DNA of 64,000 nucleotides from Mytilus edulis (lineage: Eukaryota > Mollusca > Bivalvia > Mytilida > Mytilidae). A model generated the notes under the pieces. That model saw nothing but the letters and a program-made list of their open reading frames with translations. It did not search any database and was not told the origin of the DNA. Below are positions 1 to 10,600 of this stretch, piece after piece. Position 1 is the first letter of the stretch. Each line of letters opens with the position of its first letter. Both the position numbers and the translations under genes were made by a program. The stretch spans positions 73,113,821 through 73,177,820 of the forward strand of contig NC_092346.1 in the NCBI RefSeq assembly GCF_963676685.1, read 5' to 3'.

Positions 1-489
1 TACATATTAAGATTAGTTTTGATAAGGTTGGAAAAAGGTATTCCACCATGTACGCTAAGAGTTAAAAGTGCATTTCAATTAAGCCAAAGCAGAAAGACTT
101 TCCTAAAAACTTCAATCATTGGATGACATTTTTCTTTTTTTAACATTGAATACTTTATTTAACACGAATCAATCAATTACATCACAAACTCTGTAGAGCT
201 TTTGAACGAATACAAAAGCTAAAACACACCACCATATGTCCTGTTTAAAACCATTTCAAATAAAAATCATAGAATATAGAGAAAATAAAGAAAAAATAAA
301 ACACCCCGTAGCACATTATTAATTTCTTCCAAAAAAAGGCTAAGAGAGCATATATTGCCGAAATGTACCATTAGGAACTTACGTTAAATAAATCAAATAT
401 AAACGATAATACCTGTCATTTCCTAGATTTAGATATGTTAGTTTAACTGTTTTACACAGGAAACTCTACACTACAATTTACGACAAAAG
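1..489. other. No recognisable feature
   Basis: AT-rich sequence before the relic at 490. I see no supported coding exon, RNA gene or repeat with internal copies here. Confidence 0.4.
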
Positions 490-705
490 GGAAGATTTTT
501 CATTCCCTATTGTTAATTTTCCTTTTATTGGATGGTGCTGTTCCTTTGGCACCATCTTACAGTTATATAACTCGTTCGCTATGCCCGTGTATGTTGTAAC
601 GTTTTGGATTTCAATGAACGGATTATTCTATGAAATATTGGAAAATTATTAAGTCTGGGATTACCGAGCCCGGAAATTTGGAAACAATCTGGATAAAAAA
701 ATCGA
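490..705 (+). pseudogene. Decayed reverse-transcriptase C-terminal tail
   Basis: Broken frames read FSFPIVNFPFI, then LDGAVPLAPSY, then NVLDFNERI. I recognise these as pieces of the C-terminal region of a retroelement polyprotein common in mussels. At least two frame changes and stops are present, so it is a relic. The family call rests on memory, not a search. Confidence 0.45.
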
Positions 706-910
706 TCCTTTGAATAAACTTTTTCTAAATGGTAACCAGTTCAACACTGTAGTTAGATCTTTGAATATTGTTTTCTTGGTATTAATATTGATTTTGCTAT
801 CAGTAAATAAAAATATTTTTTTTATTTTCATATACATATGCACTTTCATGGGTCTACAATCAGCCGATACCTGTATCTTGACATTGCATAAGGTTGTGTT
901 TTTTTCTGAC

Positions 911-1800
911 TTTTGATGACGGATTTACACTAAATCCATTGGGTGTTGGATGTGTACTGATTGCTATTTTAGTCTTAGACAACATTTTTTTCATTAGTTG
1001 TTATTGGCTTTGAACTAGCAGCATCAGTAACTTCAAGTACTCTGTGTTCTGTAATTACTGTCTTTCTCTTTAGTGGATGTATAAGTACCCGTGCACGTCC
1101 AGTCTATGTTGTTAGATGTATTTCTATTTGAATCCATTTGATGAGTTCAGCCTTTTTGAACTGATGTTTATAGTTTGTTTTTATGTTGCACTGATACAAC
1201 ACAGTACGAGACTAATGGGAGGGGTTTGTGCCACCAAAAGAGTTAAAACCCGCCACAGTCTATATGTGCCTGTCCAAAATTGATGTTCTTCATCTTATTT
1301 GTCTTTAGTTTATTGGTTTGTACAGTGTGTCCCAGGTGAGAGTGAGTGTTTGGCGCCATCTAACTAGTTTAACCCCGCCACATTGTGTATGTGCCTATCC
1401 TAAGTCAGGAGCCTTACTTTAAGTGGTTGTCGTTTGTTGCTTTTTAACATATTTGTTTTTCTTTCATTATGTTTTATATGAATTATGCTGCTAGTTTTCT
1501 TGTTTCAATTGTTTTACATTTGTCAGTTTGTGGCCTTTTATAGCTGACTTTGCGATATGGGTTTTGCTGGTTGTTGAAGGCTGTACGGTGATCTATAGTT
1601 GTTAATTTCTGTGTCGTTTGGTCTGTTTTTGATAGTTATCTGTAATCATACCACATCTTCTTATTTTTATATTTAACAGTAAAGAATTTGCTGTATATTA
1701 ATTTTGTTTAATTTACTGCTTTACTAGAAACACTTGTAATTAACATAACCTTCAGTGAATAGTTGGAATCATACTACAACTTCTTATTTTTATAACAGTT
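911..1800 (+). repeat. Dispersed repeat family A, long copy
   Basis: A long non-coding repeat containing GTTTAACCCCGCCACATT and ending CATACCACATCTTCTTA. A second copy of its end lies at about 1741-1800. Antisense copies occur at about 25028-25200, 28455-28735 and 29940-30375, and sense fragments at 27675-27890, 25680-25870 and 37396-37500. It is 5' of the gene 1 upstream start. Confidence 0.75.
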
Positions 1801-1962
1801 TGATGGATATCAAATATAATTTTAAGAAGCATGCATGATATGTTCATCATGCAGAAGTAATCATATTTACACGAATGCGTTATTGGTTATCAAATATTCA
1901 TGATTATTATTGTTACTATTTATGATTATTAATGTTTATACAACTGTGTTCATAAAATAACG

Positions 1963-2026
1963 ATGCGAATTCTACATTTGGGATTTTTTTCATTTCTCAT
2001 TTTAAGCCAATTAGAATATTTGACAG
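1963..2026 (+). CDS. Gene 1 exon: upstream signal peptide
   Basis: ATG at 1963 opens 21 codons starting MRILHLGFFSFLIL, a basic start followed by a hydrophobic core. The exon ends ACAG before gtagga in phase 1, the same phase as every lectin and LDLa exon here. No convincing TATA box was seen just upstream. Confidence 0.7.
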
Positions 2027-2938
2027 GTAGGAATCACAGTAACTTAATCAAATTAATTGCTTTATTCCGATAGGAGAAAAATGGTTAAATATATTTGAAA
2101 TTGGGAGAGAAAAAATAAAATGCTAAAAATGTAAATGAGGTATAAAATTGAGAATGGAAATGGGGAATGTGTCAAAGAGACAACAACCCGACCAAATAAA
2201 AAACAACAGCAGAGGGTCACCAACAGGTCTTCAATGTAGCGAGAAATTCCCGCACCCGGAGGCGTCCTTCAGCTGGCCCCTAAACAAATATATACTAGTC
2301 CAGTGATAATGAACGCCATACTAATTTCCAAATTGTACACAAGAAACTAAAATTAAAATTAGAATATATTTAAAACCAAATTGTTCTAGAATTAATTACA
2401 TCTTGTGTCAATCGTGAAATTTTTAAAAGAGATTTGACTGTTTTCCGGGTTTCACATGGGATCTATATGCGCTTTGTATATAATTATAATGGAAAATCGG
2501 GGTTTTCCAACACCAGGAACCGCAAATGTTTACACGTACGTTTTTTTTTTTTTTTTATCATAGTATACTTATTTTTTATCAAAGGTGCGTGTATATGTTT
2601 ATATTAAAGGTGTACATATATGTTTTGTAGAGATTTGACATTCTCCTCTTTCAGCAAAAACTCGCACAATTTGCAACACCAATCGAATTGTTTGCCAAAA
2701 GGAAAGAATCATAAGAGTTACAGAAGCAACCTTTGGTCGGTTTGGAAAAAGGAAAAAGCGCAAAAAGAAGATATCGTGTGGAACTAAAAATAATGTGCTG
2801 AGTGAAGTTAAAGAACTTTGTGACGAGAATGCATCGTGTTTATTAGACACATCTAGTCCCGTATTTATAAAGCCATGTCCTGGATCATCTGTGTGCTTAC
2901 GTGTTACATGGAAATGTCAAAAGAAAAAAGGTGAATAA
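1963..2938 (+). CDS. Gene 1 upstream module: signal peptide plus SUEL-A
   Basis: A signal-peptide exon (1963-2026) and a SUEL exon (2655-2930), both phase 1, lie 1.7 kb before the second signal-peptide exon. They could be an alternative 5' end of gene 1, because splicing of 2930 to 5079 keeps frame and gives a two-lectin protein of 729 residues. Or they could be a separate small secreted lectin, because reading through the 2930 donor meets TAA at 2936-2938. The sequence does not decide between these. RNA evidence is needed to settle it. Confidence 0.65.
2146..2365 (-). repeat. Dispersed repeat family B (retroelement 3' tail), in intron
   Basis: Shares long stretches with 31490-31820 (opposite orientation) and 63612-64000 (same orientation), including GTGTCAAAGAGACAACAA and GGCGTCCTTCAGCTGGCC. 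I interpret the family as the 3' untranslated tail of a reverse-transcriptase element, inserted antisense in the first intron of the upstream gene 1 module. Confidence 0.7.
2655..2930 (+). CDS. Gene 1 exon: SUEL-A lectin domain
   Basis: The acceptor ctcctctttcag precedes 276 bases, phase 1 to phase 1. The domain has the family core: ATFGR (usual YGR) and KPCPG (usual DPC), with eight cysteines. Two features are odd. A strongly basic stretch (GKRKKRKKK) sits where the third cysteine is usually found, and an extra Cys appears near the C-terminus (SSVCL). The donor is gtgaat. Carbohydrate binding is the family role; the ligand is not predictable. Confidence 0.8.
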
Positions 2939-4502
2939 CGTTTTTAGAAGATTTATTTTAACATATCAGTTTGTAATTACTCTCTTTTTAGATATTGAAA
3001 CAAATTCCAGAGAAGGAGAACAAAGTTAAAAAGATCTTACCTACCTTACATAATCATTTCTAAGGATTGTTGCTTCGTCGGGTACACTGACGGTCAATGG
3101 TTTGGGAAAAAACAAGCCAAATATGTATGGTATTATCTCAAAAAGCAAGCAGATAAAACAGTAATATGGGCGTAAAACGTGGTTGCAATGCTTTTATTTC
3201 ATTTTTTTCAAACTACTTATGTAATTGAAATTGCACATTTTACAATTTTTAAACCAGAGTGCCTGGGTAATAACTAGTGGTAGCATGTTTTGTATTATGT
3301 ATATCAGGCTAGATGTTTGGAGTTAAAATCAAATGTATCTTCTTTAGTAAACTGTATGTCAGACGACATGCTTTAGATTAAAACTAGTGGTATCTGGTTT
3401 TAAAAAGGTGTGCCAGGTGACACTTATTGATATAAAGTCTAGACATATGCCTATTGTCGAATCCGTTATGCTTACCTCTAGGTGTCTGTAACGGATACCT
3501 GAAATAACCGTTTCTTCATACTTATCACACACGCTATCCTTACTGCTTGCTGTTACCAGTGTAAACACTAGAACATAAATGTTCAAGAAGTTATGAATAG
3601 TAGATGCTTGACATAGCGGTCAAGAGCATGCACCAATTAATTACGACAGTCAAAGTGACTGTGTAGAAATAATGAGAGAATGATCGGTTATTTACTATGC
3701 TATAGCATGTTTTCGCTTTTGTTTAGCAATTCTGTTATTAAAATTGCTGTTGCTTTAGAAGGTTTGTAATTGTGGCTTTAAATGTAAAGTTTCTTTTTGT
3801 ATGCTTTAAGATTAAAAGATTGAAGGTCTTTCCACGCGAAAAGATCTATTTTGATACAAAAATATTAAAATTCGGTTAAAAGTGTCAGGTGCAGCGTCAA
3901 ATGATAGCTAACCGTTGGATGATTTAAAAAATAAATAAACTTTTTTTTGAAAAAAGAATAGAACGCACGAAAAAAAAAGGCGGAAGATAATTGAAAATAA
4001 AACAAAATGAAACTAATAGGTCATTCCACGGAAAAAGTTGAAACACCTAATAATAGTATGTTGCTGTAAGTTGTTCACATCCTTAAGTTACAGTGCATAC
4101 AACAATAATCACTAATATCTAAAATAAATTGCATTTCGCCTTCTTTTATGCTTCATATCTTGCACTTTAAATGATATACAAGAATAAACCCCATTATTTT
4201 TAATATTGCAAAAGGTTTACTAATGGGCCGGCGATATTTTAAAACCAAGGAAAGCATACAACTTTGAATATGGTGAATTGAAATTTTTTACAGGATCAAC
4301 TGAAGTATTTTTTTCCCCTATTTATTTAAAGGATGCATCTTAATTATGCAAACTGGTAATAAAATCATGCATTCAAAATTAAATCTTTAATTGAGAGTAA
4401 TGCTTATTTTTGAATGTTGAGTATATTGATACTTCCTGAAACATTTTATACAAGTATGTAAACAGCCGTTTAATTTAATTATTTCATACACCACCAAACC
4501 TT
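2939..4502. other. Spacer or intron between the two gene 1 starts
   Basis: No domain exon was found. There are short A/T runs and an AATAAA-type motif near 3931, which would be needed if the upstream module ends as its own transcript. Confidence 0.4.
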
Positions 4503-4509
4503 TATAAAA
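4503..4509 (+). promoter_or_regulatory. Candidate TATA box for the downstream start of gene 1
   Basis: TATAAAA lies 89-95 bases before the ATG at 4598, inside what would be an intron of the upstream transcript form. A start site about 25-30 bases downstream would leave a 5' UTR of roughly 65 bases. This supports an independent promoter for the 4598 start but is only a motif match. Confidence 0.4.
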
Positions 4510-4597
4510 TCATTATAAGTCTCCGACAGAGATTACAGTTGGTTATTTTTATGTAAATGACGTCTGAAAAACATAATACAATCCTATGCTGTAAGAC

Positions 4598-4664
4598 ATG
4601 AAACAAGCTATTAAGATTGTAATATTAATGATATTGGGTGGTAGCTCTGTGGACCACATCGAAG
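4598..4664 (+). CDS. Gene 1 exon: downstream signal peptide
   Basis: ATG at 4598 opens [15 protein letters not shown], a classic signal peptide. The exon is 67 bases, ends GAAG before gtacgt in phase 1, and joins in frame to the SUEL exon at 5079. Gene 2, 3 and 4 signal exons also end GAAG, which argues that this is the ancestral first exon. Confidence 0.82.
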
Positions 4665-7600
4665 GTACGTAAAATAAAATAACTAACCCTTACGCAGAGG
4701 AGGTCACACAAATACATTATAACCTTTTCTTCATGAAATGCCAAAATGCATGTCTTACTATCCAACTAAATTAAAGACATTATAAGCAAGCATTAATAGT
4801 CTATGCATTCTAACTTAATTTAGATTTGTTTCCAAAGAAAATTGTTTTTTAAGCATTTGATTATTTTTCTTTTGACATGAGATAACAGTTTAAAGAACTA
4901 TATGTTTATAGTGGACATGCTTATGTCCTGTATTTCTGAGAGATATTACTCCTTCCCATCATGTTAATCTAATTTTCTTGGTTTAAAACTTTGTCTCGTA
5001 GCGTCGCGATTCTGACATATCGATTCGACCACCGCTGTTTACATTGATTTGGTGTCGTAAAATGATATTTTGTTTCAGGAGGATTTAGTCCTATAATAAT
5101 ATGTCAAGGTGAAGAAAGAACAATACAGTGCAAAGACTTTACTGTTATAAAAATAACTTCAGCAACTTTCGGTAGGAGATCTTTAACCATATGCCCACAA
5201 TTTGGCGTATGGAAACAAAACTGTGGTAAACATAACAATGTGCTTAAAAAAGTTAAGATGCAATGTGATAGAACAAATGCTTGTTCATTGAGAGCATCGA
5301 TCAAAGACTATGCTCATCCATGCCAACGCATCCCTGTTTATTTGAATATTCGGTACAACTGCGTCAGTGGTGAGTATTAAACCTATACAATGGATGTTAT
5401 TTTATTGTAGATTGCTAGGTTATTTATATTCGTTTAGTCGACGGTTCCAGAGGGCAAATGTGCATTGGCTGTATATCTGTATTTCATCTACAGGTATATT
5501 AGCCCCCCACCATTTATTTAGGGGAGTCGCGCGCCGCGTGTACTCCTTCTGAATTTGCGCCTTCTGAATTTGCGCCTGTATTGCATCTGTTTTCCGTTTA
5601 ATGTTGGTCATAGATCAGGACGTTTGATTTTGTTTGCTTGTTTCACATTTTACCATGTTATGGTCTTTTGAAATGACTATACGGTTTGAGTTTTTCCAAT
5701 TGTTGGTTGTCATGTAGTGACCTATAAATGCTTAAGTCTATGCAATTTGAACTCTTTTAGTTGCCTCATTGGCAATCATTTCAAATCTTTTAAAATCATA
5801 CTATATTGTAAATACCACATGTACCACCTTTGAATTTTTTACGAATGTTGTAAAGATATAACACTGACAACAATTATCGAATATATTTTGGTCGTTTGCT
5901 AAGACCAGCTTTATATTGTATTTGACTATTACAATGTATTTTCTTCAACTTGTTAGGTTGTCCTCGCGAAAATTTCAAATGTACGAAGAGGAGTAAAAAG
6001 TGTTTACCAAATTCTAAGAAGTGTGATGGCAAAAGAGACTGTCGAAATGGTAGTGACGAACGAAAATGTAAGTTGCTATTTATCTGATTAGCTAACTCTT
6101 TATTTGTGCAAAAGTAGGTAAGCAAAACGAACGAGTTCAACAGCATTTATTGTACCTGTCAAACTTGCAAAACTCCATGCAGGATTACAGGAAATAACTT
6201 GACTACAATTTGAGACATTAATTTTAAGAAAATCGTAATGTTTTGTGAGTTAATGGTTTATGTTACTTTGCTTTTTTTTTCTTAAATGATATTTATTATA
6301 TTTATCCTGCTGAGACGATTAAGACCTTTACATATTGTATATATAGGAAAAAGTAAATCAGCAAAAATACATAACTCGAAGTTAAATTCAAATCGGGAAG
6401 TCCCGTATCAAATGGCAAATTTAAAAGCTCAAACAAATCAAACGAATGGAAAACATATATCATACTAGTATTCCCGTTCTCTTTATACTAGTATATATTT
6501 TGGTTATTTTTGAAGTTATTATTTTTGGAAACTAATATATTATCTCCCTATATACATAACAATTATTAACGGTTTTAAAGATTGCTCGGTTTTAAAGATT
6601 GCTCGCAATTATTTTAAGCAAACTTAAAGAACTTAACATTCTGATATACAATCATGCCGTTCTACATTGCATAGTACTTGACATTCTTGAAAACCATCAT
6701 GCAGTACAACATTGTAATATCGGTATAAATTTTAGTTATCAACGTCGTTGATAATCACGTAGAGCACAAGTCTTGCTTCAAACTAATTTTTTCTAATCAT
6801 TCCCTTTATATAGAAGGGGCAGTGTTTAAAAAGCAACAGTTTACTATTTCTTTTATAAATGAATCTATATAACAAAAAAAGAAAGAATTTCAGCACAACT
6901 TCTCAACTTGTGAGCTACTAAAAGAATCACATATCGAAATAAACTGAGTGTGAAATAAAGCAATTTTTTACTTTTACTGAAAAAAAACTAAACTTTTCCC
7001 TACACACATAATTTTGTCTGTTAAATCAAGGTGGATGCAATTCCAACCAGTTCCAATGCGCTGCCAGTAAGAAGTGTATTTCTAAGTTTTTACGCTGCAA
7101 TCAAATACCAGATTGTCCTGATGAAAGTGATGAGAAAAACTGTAAGTTAGAAAAATTGGTAGAGGTTTTATGTCGTATATTAACCAATATGGCTTACATG
7201 AATTCCTGTAGACATTCAAAAAAATATGAATAAAAGAAAAAAAAAGAACATGTCATTGGGTCAGTGAGTAATCGAAATATTACCACAAAAAGAAACATCC
7301 TACACATTCCTTCGACAAAATATTCCAAATAAATTGTTCGTGAACACCATCTTAATCTGAAGATCAACGACAATGTAGCAAATCGTACGGAAATCTGATT
7401 TTCAAGTGAAACCGTCGATTGCACATAACAATTTAACTAGTTGTTTACCTAGGACCTTTTTAGGAAAGCAAACTTTAATAATCACAAAATTTACTTTATA
7501 TTTTTACATTATACAGCTGTCTCCGAAAGAACATAGTGTTACAGAACAGTTACTCGATCTATAATCAGTAATTAATATCGAAAAAGTTGAGTGGTTGATG

Positions 7601-10600
7601 ATTTTCCAAATCACTATATTATCACGTGGCGCTAATATTGAGGATAAGGATGGTGTTTTTAACGACATTGACTACCCATTAGGGTCTTTTACAGTTTGTA
7701 ATTTGGATATTAAATATTGAATATTGAATGGGAGTATGGATCATACTAACCTTCAGGAAATTCCCACAAAGTTTGACTTGAATCTTCTCTAAAAGACTTT
7801 ATAGAGTTTCGTTAAGTTTTATTCTAAGAATTATTTGTTTGATGATCAAAATAGGAAACATTTAATTTAAAGGTGAATGCCAAACAGGCGAGTTCCGTTG
7901 TAAAACCAGCACGATATGCATACCTGAATCCCAGAAGTGTAATGGTAAAAATGATTGTAAAGATGGTAGTGATGAGATAAATTGTAAGTTCCATCTACCC
8001 AATTACCGAAAGAATCTGAAAATGTCATAAATAAAGGCAACAGTTGTATACCGTATAAAAGTATAAAAAGTCAACAATCGATCGAGAGAAAAAAAGTCAG
8101 GTTACAAACTAAAACCGAGGGAAACACATCAACTATAAAAGAAAGTCAACAAAACAAAAGAAAACTGAAGAGTAACAAAGAAAAATGCCAACAAACATAG
8201 AAACGAACTATTGGACAACAACTGCATTTTTCCTGGAATGATACAGAACAATTTAGGAAAACATTGTGGGTTGAAACTGGTTTCCAAACCTCCCGTTTAA
8301 ATGGCAATTTTTAAACATATCGCTAAAATGACATAACCGCGTGACAGGAATACTGCACAAACAAACGCTAGATCGCTCAGCACAGAGAAACGCACAAATA
8401 AATACTATAATAGTCATACACTGTCGACAGTACAATTTAGTGCGATGATCATCCAATGTCACTTTCTAGACTGGATGAATTCTTTTTCGAGTCTATAATT
8501 ATCAATATTACACTTGTTGTTTCGATAAACGTAGTTCGGTATTAAGATATTTCTAAACAATGGAAAGCCAGATCTAAATGAAGGAACATTATGATTTTTT
8601 TTTATAAAAACGGCTATTTGATGCCTTCTGTTATAATTTACCTCAAAATGTCAAGAAAGTAAATTCACCGATGTTCGTTATAATATCTTGTTGTTCATAA
8701 AGTACTATCTCGTGGTATTTGTGTATAATAAAACGTTTATCGATGCATATATACATAATAACAGAAGCAAATTAGAAATACTTTGATGGTTTTAGGTGGT
8801 TGCAGATCCAATGAGTTTCAATGTGCAACAAGTAAAAGATGCATATCAGACACGTTAAAGTGTAATCAGCAACAAAACTGTGATGATGGAAGTGATGAAA
8901 ACAATTGTAAGTCAATAACAGTTTTCAAGACTATTTGAAAATCAAGTTATAAGGGAGGAACCATTTAACTTTAAAAAAGGGGGGAAAGTTGCTATATTTT
9001 TTTGTCAAAGAAACCCCCCAACTTCTTCTTGAAAACTTGGCCTATAATGAATTTAGCTATTGTTTTCGTGTTTGCTAGTCTTGTGTTTCAGTATTTAGAT
9101 TTAGACATTTGGCACAGAGTGTTCATCAGAAGGTCGAAAATCAAGAAAAAAAGCGTATTGGAAGCATAGAATGTATAAAATTTTATTTTTATTTATAATT
9201 TGGCATTTGCTATAATGAAGTTAAGGATTCATCCAGTCATCTTTCAATCGAACTTGTATTCGACTGTTCAAAAGCATTTCAAAAACACTTATGTGATTTT
9301 AGGTGGTTGTGATTCCAATGAGCTTCAATGCAAGACCAGTAGAAAATGCATACCAGCAACGTTGGAGTGTAATCGTAAACTAGACTGCCAGGATGGAAGT
9401 GATGAACAAAATTGTAAGTCAAAACAAGTACACGTGTAAAATTCATCTAAAATATAATATATGAAAAAGCATAATATGAAATTAGAATTCTAAGAAAAAT
9501 TCAGAAAGAGGAATTAAAAAAGAAAAAACCTGACAAAATCAAACGCTATCAATCAAAAGAACAAGTGCAATATTCCTAAAAGAAGCAAATTATTATGCAT
9601 GCGGGATCCATTTTCTAAAAGTAAATAAAAATAAAAAAAACCAATGCAGTACTATAGTTTCATGTGTCTAATTATTTTTTTTACCCTAACTATTCCCTTT
9701 ATTTTTACAATATCCAAAAAGTAAAATAACAAAAAAAAAAACCAAACTCCAAGTAAAAGTCAAATCGCTAATTTCCATATCAAATGGCAAAATCAAAAGC
9801 TGAAAAATATCAAACAAATGGAAACAACTGTCATATTCTTGAATTTGTACAGGCGTTTCCTTATGTAGCAAATTGTGTATTAAACCAAGTTTTATAGCTA
9901 GCTTAACTTCTCACTTGTATTACTATGGTCGCATAAAATTCCATTATATTGATAACAATGTGTGAACAAAACAAACAGACATAAAAGTGAAAATGTCAAA
10001 ATAGAGATAGAGCAGTCAAAATTGTATTTTAAACTTGATCACTAAAAAACAAACAAAATCGTTCAAAAACCTGACAAATTGTGATATACCTCTTCTCATT
10101 TTTTTTAAATTTTTATTTCTTGATAAGTAAGATTATGATAATTCAGACTTTAAATATTTAGATATAACGACATATTTTCAGATTAAAAGAAACTGTACTA
10201 ACTAAATTATATTTTTTTTGAAAGCAATTTTTTTAAATAACGTTTTTCTAAATTGAAGGCAATTGTGAGGTGGACGAGTTCCGTTGTACGACCAGTACAC
10301 TATGCATACCTTCATCAAAGAAATGTAACGGTAAAAAAGATTGTAAAGATGGAAGCGACGAAATAAATTGTAAGTTTTACTAGAGATCAACGGTACATGA
10401 CAATTCAGACAATAAAATCCCTACTGAGTGTTAAATATTAAAACCTTTTCAGTACGTTTTGTTGTTCTACTTGTCAGAATATAAGGACCGGATTGCCAAC
10501 TCAAAGTTGGATTGCGCCAGCCGTTAATATGCCTGTTCAAATTGAGAACATGATCAATGGCTATCTTTGAAACATTTTTTTTTTTTTATTTACTGAATTT

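Noticed and set aside
710..916. Open frame of 68 codons on the plus strand
   Set aside because: AT-rich chance frame at the border of a decayed retroelement tail; no domain or splice context.
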